Assembly (NCBI GenBank): GCA_937951935.1
Contig: CALGAM010000056.1
Coordinates: 1 to 18,781 of the forward strand
Direction: 5' to 3'
Length of the DNA: 18,781 bases
Origin: an uncultured Micromonospora sp.
GTDB lineage: Bacteria; Actinomycetota; Actinomycetes; Mycobacteriales; Micromonosporaceae
Both the position numbers and the translations under genes were made by a program. Shown piece after piece: positions 1-7,158 of this stretch (positions are counted from its first letter, which is position 1; each line of letters begins with the position of its first letter). Below the pieces are notes generated by a model that was given only the letters and a program-made list of their open reading frames with translations, made no database searches and was not told the DNA's origin.

Positions 1-60
1 GTCGACTTCATCCTCTCCACCGTCCGCCGGCACCACGAGTGGGCCGGCATCCGCCGCTGA
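1..60 (+). CDS. 3' end of an unidentified gene (left edge, truncated)
   Basis: Reading from base 1 gives the 19-residue tail VDFILSTVRRHHEWAGIRR followed by TGA; the rest lies outside the window. I do not recognise the family from so short a tail. The same 60 bases, plus 17 more after the stop, recur in inverted orientation at the right edge, so this gene exists in at least two copies flanking the window. A duplicated gene or a mobile-element gene is possible, but nothing visible here proves either. It converges on the glycosyltransferase gene, leaving a 75-bp gap in which I see no convincing terminator. Confidence 0.55.
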   Translation, partial: VDFILSTVRRHHEWAGIRR

Positions 61-77
61 GCCGACGCGTGCCCCGG
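1..77. repeat. Left copy of a 77-bp terminal inverted repeat
   Basis: Bases 1-77 equal the reverse complement of 18705-18781 without mismatch, and the two sequences diverge from base 78 (T here, G in the other copy). The repeat covers the last 19 codons and stop of the partial gene plus 17 bp of 3' sequence. Because it runs to the end of the window, its true outward length is unknown and is at least 77 bp. Confidence 0.95.
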
Positions 78-135
78 TCCCCGAACGATCCCGTGGCCGG
101 GCCCGGACGTGGTCCCCCGCGACCGGCGACGTGGC

Positions 136-1398
136 TCACCCGCGACCGGCGCCCGTGGTGACGCCGTCGGCACGGGCGCCGACACCGCAGGCCCTCACGC
201 CGCCGGCCGCCTCGATGATGTCGGCGACCCGGGCCGCCGAGACCCGGTTGTCGAAGAGCCGGAGAACCCGGCGCCGCGCCCGGTCACCCCGCACCGCCAG
301 GCGGCCGGACTCGAACTCCCGATAGGCGGCCTCCAACGCGGCGGCCAGCGCTGCCGGGTCGCCGCGCGGCACGACCCACCCGGTCGACTCGTCCACCGTC
401 TCCGGCAGGCCACCGGCGTCGCTGACGATGCTGGGTACGCCCATCGCGCTCGCCTCGAGGACCGCCCCGTGCCCCTCCGACAGCGACGGGCTGACGCTCA
501 GGTCGGCGGCCCGGTGGCAGGGGCGTACGTCGGTCAGCGACTCCAGCCAGGTGACGCTCGGGTCGGTCCGCACCCCGTACCGCCGTATGAGGTCGCGCCG
601 GTGCGCCTCGCCGGCGGCCGTCCACCCGCCGCCGACCAGCAGCAGGTGCGCGCGGGGATGCCGGTCCCGGAAGGTCCGCCAGGCGGTGAGCAGGATGTCG
701 TGACCCTTGATCGCCCGGCCCCGGTGCGCCAGGCGCTTCGGCGGGTAGACGTACGCCACCATCACCACCAGGAACGCGTCCGGGTCGATCCCGAGTTCGG
801 CCCGGGCCTTGGCGCGTAGCTCCTCCCGGGTGGGGACGGTCGCCTCTCCCGCCGGGGGGTCGACCCGGTCCGGGGCGAAGTGTGTCGGGTCGACGCCGTA
901 CGTCGCCACCGGACGCCGGGCCGGCGGGCAGCCCAGGGCGCCATAGAGCCCCGAGGTGTGCGCGGTGCCGCAGATGGTGACGTGGTCGAGGCGCCACAGC
1001 AGGCGCTCGACCGGCCGGATCAGCGGCGACTCCAGGAACAGCGGCCCGGCGACCATGTGGACCCGGCGCGCCGGCAGGCCGAGGCTGGTCAGCCGGACCG
1101 CGAGCGCCGAGGCGTACAGGTGGTAGTGCAGGACGTCGGGCCGCAGCCGGCGGATGAGCCGGCGCAGCCGCCAGAGCCCGGCGAGGGTGCCCGGGGATGG
1201 TCGGAACCGGAAGGAGAACGGCGACTCGACCACGTCGAACCCGCGGGCGGTCAGCTCCGCCGTCAGCCGGCCACCCCCCGCCGGAAGCACCACGATGACC
1301 TCGTGCCCCCGGCGGCGCAGCTCGGCCACCTGCGCAAGGATCCACATCCCGCCGCTGTTCGTCTTCAGGACGACCGCGATCCGAAGCCGTCGTACCAC
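136..1398 (-). CDS. GT4-family glycosyltransferase
   Basis: A 420-residue GT-B glycosyltransferase, expected to add a sugar from a nucleotide donor to a lipid-linked glycan at the cytoplasmic face of the membrane. The N-terminal Rossmann half opens with RIAVVLKTNSGGMW (residues 6-19). The C-terminal half has the donor-site segment IKGHDILLTAW (230-240), LLLVGGGW (252-259) and the acidic motif SEGHGAVLEAS around Glu308 and Glu315. The usual EX7E spacing is one residue shorter here (EX6E). I chose the GTG at 1396-1398 because AAGGGAGA sits just upstream and the first beta strand follows at once; the longer open frame is a shadow. It is the last gene of the cassette, 77 bp after the acetyltransferase, in the position PglA holds in the Campylobacter pathway. 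Donor and acceptor sugars cannot be read from the sequence. Confidence 0.9.
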   Translation of the reverse strand: MVRRLRIAVVLKTNSGGMWILAQVAELRRRGHEVIVVLPAGGGRLTAELTARGFDVVESPFSFRFRPSPGTLAGLWRLRRLIRRLRPDVLHYHLYASALAVRLTSLGLPARRVHMVAGPLFLESPLIRPVERLLWRLDHVTICGTAHTSGLYGALGCPPARRPVATYGVDPTHFAPDRVDPPAGEATVPTREELRAKARAELGIDPDAFLVVMVAYVYPPKRLAHRGRAIKGHDILLTAWRTFRDRHPRAHLLLVGGGWTAAGEAHRRDLIRRYGVRTDPSVTWLESLTDVRPCHRAADLSVSPSLSEGHGAVLEASAMGVPSIVSDAGGLPETVDESTGWVVPRGDPAALAAALEAAYREFESGRLAVRGDRARRRVLRLFDNRVSAARVADIIEAAGGVRACGVGARADGVTTGAGRG

Positions 1399-1475
1399 CG
1401 TTTCTCCCTTCCTGGCCGACCGGCGCGTGCGGGCGCGAGCCCGTCCGCGCGGTCCGCGGACCACGCCGTCGGAGG

Positions 1476-2123
1476 TCACCGCGCCGGCACTCCCTTGACC
1501 ACCGCGCCGGCGGGGACGTCCCTGACGACGCAGGCGCCGGCGCCGACGATGGCGTCGGCGCCGATCCGCCGGCCCTGGAGCACGACGGCGCCGGCGCCGA
1601 TCATCACGCCGGTCTCCAGGTGGCAGTCGCCGGAGACCGCGGCGAGGGGGTTGACCGAGACGTAGTCGGCGATGACGCAGTCGTGCGCGACGGTCGAGTT
1701 CTGGTTCAGGTGGACGTGTCGGCCGAGCGTGACGTTCGTGGTGATCCGGGCCCCGGCGAAGACGACCAGACCGTCCCCGGCGACGAGGTCCGGCCCGACC
1801 GTGGCCGCGGGGTGCACCAGGGTGGCCGCCGGCAGCCCGTACCCGTCGATCCGTGCCCCGACGGTGCGTCGGACCCGCGGGTCGCCGATGCCGAGTGCGA
1901 CGTGGGTTCCGGGTGGTGCCTGGCGCAGCCACTCGACCGGGCCGAGGTAGGGCACCGCCAGCCGCTGCAGCCGCTTCCGGTTCACCTCCGAGGGACGGTC
2001 GTCGACGAAGCCCAGCACCCGCCACCGCGGCCCGGTCTGTGCCGCCGCGTTACCGGCCCGAACGATGTCGAGCAGTTCCCGACCGTGCCCGCCGCAGCCC
2101 ACGATGACGAGGTCCAGCGTCAT
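1476..2123 (-). CDS. PglD/NeuD-family sugar O/N-acetyltransferase
   Basis: A 215-residue acetyl-CoA-dependent transferase of the NeuD/PglD family, which acetylates the amino group of a UDP-4-amino-sugar or a sialic-acid hydroxyl. The N-terminal nucleotide-binding segment has VIVGCGGHGRELLDIV (6-21) and GFVDD (38-42). From about residue 100 a left-handed beta helix of hexapeptide repeats follows, ending in VVKGVPAR. His147 in STVAHDCVI aligns by eye with the catalytic His125 of Campylobacter PglD (family knowledge). The ATG at 2121-2123 overlaps the TGA of the upstream transferase gene as ATGA, indicating translational coupling. With an aminotransferase and a PglC-type enzyme beside it, amino-sugar N-acetylation is more likely than sialic-acid O-acetylation; this is inference. 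Confidence 0.88.
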   Translation of the reverse strand: MTLDLVIVGCGGHGRELLDIVRAGNAAAQTGPRWRVLGFVDDRPSEVNRKRLQRLAVPYLGPVEWLRQAPPGTHVALGIGDPRVRRTVGARIDGYGLPAATLVHPAATVGPDLVAGDGLVVFAGARITTNVTLGRHVHLNQNSTVAHDCVIADYVSVNPLAAVSGDCHLETGVMIGAGAVVLQGRRIGADAIVGAGACVVRDVPAGAVVKGVPAR

Positions 2124-2926
2124 CCGGGCAGCCGCCCCGTCCACAGGTGCGCCGGAGTGCCGGAACCGACCGGTACCCCGGATCCACCGGTCGGCGCCGT
2201 GGCGCCGTGGGAGCCCGCCGACGGTCCGGTACCGCCGAGGAAGGGCGGGCTGGTGGGGCTGCCGGGCGCGGTGATGCCCCGGCGGCACAGTACGGCGCCG
2301 ACGGTCTCGACGAGGATGCGGAGGTCCAGGGCGAGGCTGCGGTTGTCGACGTACCACACGTCCAGGCGGAACCGTTCCGCGAAGGGCAGCTCGTTGCGAC
2401 CCCGGATCTGGGCCAGCCCGGTGATGCCCGGCCGCACCTCGTGCCGGCGGGCCTCGGCCGGGCTGTAGCGGTCCAGGTACTCGACCAGCAGCGGGCGGGG
2501 ACCGACCAGGCTCATCTCGCCGCGGACCACGTTCCAGAGCGTGGGCAACTCGTCGAGGCTGGTGGCGCGCAGCCAGCGGCCGAGCCGGGACAGCCGGTCA
2601 CGGTCGCTCACCAGGCCGGCGGTGAGGTCCACCGGGTGCATGGTCCGGAACTTGACCAGCTCGAACAGTTCGCCGTGCCGGCCCGGCCGGACCTGCCGGA
2701 ACAGCACCGGACGGCCCATCGTCACGGCGATCGCGACGGCGACCACCGCCATCACCGGCGCGGAGAGGAGCAGCAGTACGACGGCGACCACCAGGTCGAG
2801 GAGCCGCTTGGTCAGCTCGTATCCCGCCCGCCCCGTGGCCGCGTGTCCACTCCGCCCCGTGGCCGCGGACGGGGCCGGGCCGGCGGGCCGTGGCCGGGAA
2901 ACGTGACCTTCCTGTCGGACGCTCAC
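2120..2926 (-). CDS. Initiating phosphoglycosyl transferase (bacterial sugar transferase, PglC/WbaP type)
   Basis: A 268-residue enzyme that transfers a phosphosugar from a nucleotide sugar to undecaprenyl phosphate, starting a lipid-linked glycan. One hydrophobic re-entrant or membrane helix spans about 42-69. It is followed by KFRTM (92-96), the catalytic Asp125-Glu126 pair in TSLDELPTLWNV, GEMSLVGPRPLL (136-147), RPGITGLAQIRGRNEL and WYVDNRSLALDLRIL. The core size fits the small monotopic class. The GTG at 2924-2926 overlaps the upstream TGA (GTGA) with GGAGG 7 nt upstream, so I reject the longer frame. Residues 221-268 form a Gly/Pro/Ser/Thr-rich tail beyond the catalytic domain that I do not expect in the family. 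The 30-residue N-terminal leader is also rich in Pro, Ala and Gly. Confidence 0.92.
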   Translation of the reverse strand: MSVRQEGHVSRPRPAGPAPSAATGRSGHAATGRAGYELTKRLLDLVVAVVLLLLSAPVMAVVAVAIAVTMGRPVLFRQVRPGRHGELFELVKFRTMHPVDLTAGLVSDRDRLSRLGRWLRATSLDELPTLWNVVRGEMSLVGPRPLLVEYLDRYSPAEARRHEVRPGITGLAQIRGRNELPFAERFRLDVWYVDNRSLALDLRILVETVGAVLCRRGITAPGSPTSPPFLGGTGPSAGSHGATAPTGGSGVPVGSGTPAHLWTGRLPG

Positions 2927-4056
2927 CGCCGTGCCTCCAGAAACTCCGAGATCGTCTCCAGGACCCGGTTGATCTGCGACTCGGTCAGGGCCGAGCCGCT
3001 GGGCAGGGTGAGCCCGTGCGCGAACAGCCGCGCGGCGGCTCCGGTCAGCGCCGCCCGGGCCGAGGCGAAGACCGGCTGCAGGTGCATGGGTTTCCAGACC
3101 GGCCGGGTCTCGATGTGCCGCTCGGCGAGGTGGGCGGCGAGGTCGGTGGCGTGCCACCCGGCCTCGGCCGGGTCGACGACGATGACGGTGAGCCAGCAGT
3201 TCGTCCCGGGGTCGTGCTCGCCGAGCAGGCGTACGCCGGGCGTGGCGGCGAACAGTTTGGCGTACCGTTCGCGCAGCTCACGGCGGCGGGCCATCATCGC
3301 GTCCAGCCGGGACAGCTGGGCGCGGCCGAGGGCGGCGAGCACGTTGCTGAGCCGGTAGTTGTAGCCGGTCTCGGTGTGTTCGTAGTGCGGGACCGGCTGG
3401 CGGGCCTGGGTCGCCAGGTACCGGCACCGGTCGATCAGGTCCGCGTCGTCGGAGACCAGCATCCCGCCGCCGGAGGTTGTGATGATCTTGTTTCCGTTGA
3501 AGGAGAGTGCGGCGGCCCGGCCGAAGGAGCCGGCGGGCCGGCCGGCGTGTGTCGCGCCGAGCGCCTCCGCCGCGTCCTCGACCACCGGCACCTCCGCCGC
3601 CGCGCACCGGGGCAGCAGCCGTGAGTAGTCCGCGCAGGCGCCGAACATGTCCACCGGGATCACCGCGGCGACCCGTTCGCCCGCGGTGGTGAGCCGGTCG
3701 AGCAGGTCGGCCAGCAGGCCGACGTCGACGGTGCCGGTGGTCGGGTCACAGTCGACGAAGACGGGCTCCGCGCCGGTGTAGCGCACCGCGTTCGCCGTGG
3801 CGACGAAGGTCAGTGTGGGCACCAGCACCACGTCGCCCGGCCCCGCGCCCAGCGCCAGCAGGGCGAGGTGCAGCGCGGCGGTTCCCGAGCTCAGGGCCAC
3901 CGCGTGCCGGGTGCCGACCCGGTCGGCGACCTCGCGCTCGAACGCGGTGAGTTCCGGCCCGGCGGGTGCGACCCAGCCCGAGCGGAGGGCCCGCAGGACG
4001 TACGACTCCTCCAGCGTGCCGACGTCTGGCGGCGACAGCAGTATCTGGCTGGTCAT
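2923..4056 (-). CDS. DegT/DnrJ/EryC1/StrS (PglE-like) sugar aminotransferase
   Basis: A 377-residue PLP enzyme that aminates a keto-sugar nucleotide, in the PglE pathway a UDP-4-keto-6-deoxy-GlcNAc. SSGTAALHLAL (56-66) is the phosphate-binding segment, VVEDAAEALGA (158-168) holds the PLP-nitrogen Asp161, and SFNGNKIITTSGGGML (185-200) carries Lys190 for the Schiff base. The FNGNKIITTSGGG form is typical of PglE/LegC-like members rather than of all DegT proteins. The ATG at 4054-4056 gives the usual family N-terminus (ILLSPPDVGTLEES). Its ribosome site is weak, but the TTG-started extension to 4143 has no family resemblance. It is the first gene of the cassette and ends in a GTGA overlap with the next. 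No dehydratase to supply its substrate is present in the window. Confidence 0.92.
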   Translation of the reverse strand: MTSQILLSPPDVGTLEESYVLRALRSGWVAPAGPELTAFEREVADRVGTRHAVALSSGTAALHLALLALGAGPGDVVLVPTLTFVATANAVRYTGAEPVFVDCDPTTGTVDVGLLADLLDRLTTAGERVAAVIPVDMFGACADYSRLLPRCAAAEVPVVEDAAEALGATHAGRPAGSFGRAAALSFNGNKIITTSGGGMLVSDDADLIDRCRYLATQARQPVPHYEHTETGYNYRLSNVLAALGRAQLSRLDAMMARRRELRERYAKLFAATPGVRLLGEHDPGTNCWLTVIVVDPAEAGWHATDLAAHLAERHIETRPVWKPMHLQPVFASARAALTGAAARLFAHGLTLPSGSALTESQINRVLETISEFLEARR

Positions 4057-4174
4057 CGGGTCCGGGCACCCACCCGACGCAGGAGGGCGGCAACGGGGTG
4101 GATCCGATGGGAAGTCACGGAGCCTCCACGCAAAAACTCTCAAACGCGAATTAACGCTTAAATGCGGATGAAGC

Positions 4175-4189
4175 TGTCCTTGCAGGACA
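4175..4189. promoter_or_regulatory. Candidate operator dyad upstream of the glycan cassette
   Basis: TGTCCT-TGC-AGGACA is a perfect inverted repeat with 6-bp arms and a 3-bp spacer. It lies 118 bp upstream of the aminotransferase ATG, inside the AT-rich patch. Position and symmetry suggest a binding site for a dimeric regulator, but no regulator is encoded nearby and one such dyad could be chance. Confidence 0.35.
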
Positions 4190-4455
4190 CTACCGCTCTA
4201 ACGACTTCCGCAGGTGCTTTTTGCGCAGTGGACCGTGATTTCGGATGGGTCGGGTAGTTGACCCGATATCCGGGCGGCCGGTGCGGGCCGCCGGTTAGGC
4301 TGTCCGATTACCCGGCGCGGCGGTGGACGGTACCACCGTGCGGGCCGACACGACCGACCGGACCCGACCGGCGGGGCGACGGTGTCTGTCGTGCCGACGT
4401 CGGGCAGCCACGGCGCCCCCTCCGGCACCTCGCACGATCGACGCCGTCACCGGCC

Positions 4456-4490
4456 GGCGGCCGCCGGGAACGAGGGCCCCGACGGCCGCC
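4456..4490 (-). terminator. Probable tex terminator hairpin
   Basis: On the minus strand, 10 nt after the tex stop, GGCGGCCG pairs with CGGCCGCC across a 19-nt loop in which GGG and CCC can pair further. There is no U-tract, as is common for actinobacterial terminators. The placement is the main support, since GC-rich DNA makes such stems easily. Confidence 0.45.
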
Positions 4491-4500
4491 GCGGGAACGG

Positions 4501-6873
4501 TCAGATGAGCCCGGCGCGGCGGAGGGCGTCGGCCATCGCGCCGCCGCCGACGTCGCCCCGGCCCGACCGGGACTGCTGGCCGCCACGTCCCTGCCGGGGC
4601 TGCCCGCCGCGCGGCGTACCCCGGCCAGGGCCGCCCCGCTCGGCTCCGCCGGACGGGCGTGGCTCGGAGCCGACCTCGTCCTCCAGCCGCAGGGTGAGCG
4701 AGATCCGCTTACGCGGCACGTCCACGTCCAGCACCTTCACCCGGACCACGTCGCCCGGCTTGACCACGTCGCGCGGGTCCTTGACGAAGGTGCGGGACAT
4801 CGCCGAGACGTGCACCAGACCGTCCTGGTGCACCCCGACGTCGACGAACGCGCCGAACGCCGCCACGTTGGTGACCACACCCTCCAGCAGCATTCCCGGC
4901 TTCAGGTCGGCGAGCGTCTCGACCCCGTCGGCGAAGGCCGCGGTCCGGAACGCCGGGCGTGGGTCCCGGCCCGGCTTCTCCAACTCCCGGAGGATGTCGG
5001 TGACGGTGGGCAGCCCGAAGGTGTCGTCGACGAAGTCGGCCGGATTCAGCTTGCGCAGCACCGCCGTCCTGCCGATCAGCGACGAGACGTCGCTGCCGGT
5101 GGCGGCGAGGATCCGGTGGACCACCGGGTACGCCTCCGGGTGCACGCTCGAGGCGTCCAGCGGGTTGTCCCCACCCCGGATGCGCAGGAAGCCGGCGCAC
5201 TGCTCGAACGCCTTCGGGCCGAGCCGGGGGACCTGCTTGAGCTGCTGTCGGTTGCGGAACGGACCGTTGGCGTTCCGGTGCATCACGATGTTCTCGGCGA
5301 GCCCGGCGCTGATCCCGGAGACCCGGCTCAGCAGCGGCGCGGAGGCCGTGTTGACGTCGACGCCGACGGCGTTGACGCAGTCCTCGACCACGGCGTCGAG
5401 CGAGCGGGCGAGCTTCACCTCGGAGAGGTCGTGCTGGTACTGGCCGACGCCGATGGAGCGCGGGTCGATCTTGACCAGTTCGGCGAGCGGGTCCTGGAGC
5501 CGGCGGGCGATCGAGACGGCGCCCCGCAGCGAGACGTCCAGGTCGGGCAGCTCCTGGGCGGCGTACTCGCTGGCGGAGTAGACCGAGGCCCCGGCCTCGG
5601 AGACCATCACCTTGGTCAGGTTCAGCTCCGGGTGCCGGCGGATCAGGTCGGCGACGAGCCGGTCGGTCTCCCGGCTCGCCGTACCGTTGCCGATCGCGAC
5701 CAGTTCGACCCGGTGCGCGCGGGCGAGCCGGGCCAGCGTGTCGATCGAGGCGTCCCACTGCCGTCGCGGCTCGTGCGGGTAGATCGTGTCGGTCGCCACC
5801 ACCTTGCCGGTGCCGTCGACCACCGCCACCTTCACCCCGGTCCGCAGCCCGGGGTCCAGCCCCATCGTCGGCCGGGTCCCGGCCGGCGCGGCGAGCAACA
5901 GGTCCCGCAGGTTGGCCGCGAAGACCCGGACCGCCTCGTCCTCGGCCGCCTGCCACAGCCGCATGCGGAGGTCCGCCCCCAGGTGGATGAGGATCCGGGT
6001 CCGCCAGGCCCAGCGGACCGTGTCGGCGAGCCAGCGGTCGGCCGGCCGTCCCTGGTCGGCGATGCCGAACCGGGCGGCGATCTGGAGCTCGTACCGGGAC
6101 GGTCCGGTCGGGACGTCGTCCGGCGCCGGCGCCTCCTCCGGGTCGAGGGTGAGGTCGAGGACCCCCTCCTTCTCACCCCGGAACATCGCCAGGATCCGGT
6201 GTGACGGCAACCGGGTGAACGGCTCGGCGAAGTCGAAGTAGTCGGCGAACTTGGCCCCGGCCTCCTGCTGGCCGTCGCGTACCTTCGAGACCAGCCGGCC
6301 CCGCGACCACATCTGCTCCCGCAACGAGCCGATCAGGTCCGCGTCCTCCGCGAAGCGCTCGACCAGGATGGCGCGGGCCCCGTCCAGCGCCGCGGTCGCG
6401 TCCGCCACCCCGGCGTCCGGGTTGACGAAACCCTCCGCCACGGTCCGTGGATCCTGGGTGGGGTCGGCGAGCAGGGTGTCGGCCAGCGGCTCCAGCCCCG
6501 CCTCACGGGCGATCTGCGCCCTGGTCCGCCGCTTGGGCTTGTAGGGCAGGTAGATGTCCTCCAGCCGGGCCTTCGTGTCGGCCGCCATGATCTGCGCCTC
6601 GAGTGCGGCGTCGAGCTTGCCCTGGCTGCGGATCGACTCCAGGATCGCGGCCCGCCGCTCGTCCAGCTCCCGCAGGTAGCGCAGCCGCTCCTCGAGGATC
6701 CGCAGCTGCGTGTCGTCGAGGGAGCCGGTCACCTCCTTGCGGTACCGGGCGATGAACGGCACGGTCGCCCCGCCGTCGAGCAGTTCGATGGCGGCCCGAA
6801 CCTGCCGCTCGTGGACGCCGAGCTCCTCGGCGATCCGCTCGTGCACCGGGCGGGGCTGTACAGAGGTTGTCAC
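4501..6873 (-). CDS. tex: Tex, S1-domain RNA-binding transcription accessory protein
   Basis: A 790-residue cytoplasmic nucleic-acid-binding protein of the Tex family, of usual length. The N-terminal helical domain begins HERIAEELGV and contains GATVPFIARYRKEVTGSLDD. A YqgF/RNase-H-like domain starts near 334 with MGLDPGLRTGVKVAVVDG, and includes SEAGASVYSASEYAAQELP and RSIGVGQYQHD. Helix-hairpin-helix segments lie near 505-565 (VGVDVNTAS, LKQVPRLGPKAFEQCAGFLRI). An S1 domain occupies about 660-735 (LEGVVTNVAAFGAFVDVGVH). The last 55 or so residues are Gly/Arg/Gln-rich, ending ADALRRAGLI. I chose the GTG at 6871-6873, with AGGA just upstream and the N-terminus where the family starts; the in-frame ATG at 6916-6918 has no ribosome site. 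It stands alone, divergent from the amine oxidase. Confidence 0.95.
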   Translation of the reverse strand: MTTSVQPRPVHERIAEELGVHERQVRAAIELLDGGATVPFIARYRKEVTGSLDDTQLRILEERLRYLRELDERRAAILESIRSQGKLDAALEAQIMAADTKARLEDIYLPYKPKRRTRAQIAREAGLEPLADTLLADPTQDPRTVAEGFVNPDAGVADATAALDGARAILVERFAEDADLIGSLREQMWSRGRLVSKVRDGQQEAGAKFADYFDFAEPFTRLPSHRILAMFRGEKEGVLDLTLDPEEAPAPDDVPTGPSRYELQIAARFGIADQGRPADRWLADTVRWAWRTRILIHLGADLRMRLWQAAEDEAVRVFAANLRDLLLAAPAGTRPTMGLDPGLRTGVKVAVVDGTGKVVATDTIYPHEPRRQWDASIDTLARLARAHRVELVAIGNGTASRETDRLVADLIRRHPELNLTKVMVSEAGASVYSASEYAAQELPDLDVSLRGAVSIARRLQDPLAELVKIDPRSIGVGQYQHDLSEVKLARSLDAVVEDCVNAVGVDVNTASAPLLSRVSGISAGLAENIVMHRNANGPFRNRQQLKQVPRLGPKAFEQCAGFLRIRGGDNPLDASSVHPEAYPVVHRILAATGSDVSSLIGRTAVLRKLNPADFVDDTFGLPTVTDILRELEKPGRDPRPAFRTAAFADGVETLADLKPGMLLEGVVTNVAAFGAFVDVGVHQDGLVHVSAMSRTFVKDPRDVVKPGDVVRVKVLDVDVPRKRISLTLRLEDEVGSEPRPSGGAERGGPGRGTPRGGQPRQGRGGQQSRSGRGDVGGGAMADALRRAGLI

Positions 6874-7091
6874 GATCCTGATTCCGCCTTCTCCCACGGG
6901 GGTCCTCCGCCGAAGCATTGTGCCGCACGCCCGTCGTCGGTCACCGGACGGTGGGCCGAGGGCGTGGATGTACCCGTCGTCGGCTCTGGACAACCGAGAG
7001 TGATTCGGGTTAGGTCGGCACCGGCTCACCGGATCGACCCGGGCCCATCCGGCCCGTCGACCCGGTGCGCGATCGCCGCCGCGTGGCGGAT

Positions 7092-7106
7092 CGACCACCG
7101 TGGTCG
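7092..7106. promoter_or_regulatory. Perfect 15-bp dyad upstream of the amine oxidase
   Basis: CGACCAC-C-GTGGTCG, with 7-bp arms around a single central C. It abuts a larger dyad immediately downstream that has the same one-base C centre, which suggests paired operator half-sites. It lies 52 bp upstream of the amine oxidase ATG. Confidence 0.4.
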
Positions 7107-7128
7107 GTCGGCCGCCCGGCGGCCGACC
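7106..7128. promoter_or_regulatory. Perfect 23-bp palindrome upstream of the amine oxidase
   Basis: Left arm GGTCGGCCGCC (7106-7116), central C (7117), right arm GGCGGCCGACC (7118-7128), with no mismatch. It ends 30 bp before the ATG and just upstream of the ribosome site. It could be an operator, or a hairpin in the 5' leader. Eleven consecutive paired positions are rare by chance even at this GC content. Confidence 0.5.
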
Positions 7129-7158
7129 CGAGTCCTACCGTGACCGACGAGGAACATC

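Larger units (their letters stand above)
4057..4500. other. Non-coding region between tex and the glycan cassette
   Basis: A 444-bp gap between the tex stop and the aminotransferase start, both on the minus strand. It contains the likely tex terminator next to tex and, at about 4130-4230, a patch clearly richer in A/T than its surroundings that probably holds the cassette promoter. That patch includes a 15-bp dyad (4175-4189) and a short TTAA-CGC-TTAA dyad (4151-4161). I could not fix a convincing -35/-10 pair. The short frames here lack ribosome sites and typical codon bias, so I call no gene. Confidence 0.7.

Noticed and set aside
61..135. Terminator between the left partial gene and the glycosyltransferase gene
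   Set aside because: Only a short CCGGGCCCGG palindrome and imperfect direct repeats are present; no stable stem with a sensible loop stands out.
1399..2025. N-terminal extension of the glycosyltransferase frame through the acetyltransferase gene
   Set aside because: It overlaps the well-supported acetyltransferase gene and reads as Arg-rich nonsense. A GTG with a good ribosome site starts the recognisable domain.
4198..4428. Small 76-codon minus-strand frame before the glycan cassette
   Set aside because: No ribosome site, Arg/Pro-rich composition, and it covers the AT-rich control region.
4258..6204. 648-codon open frame on the plus strand opposite tex
   Set aside because: Mirror of the third-position GC bias of tex; low-complexity Arg/Gly/Asp/Val translation, no family motif, and tex itself is unmistakable.
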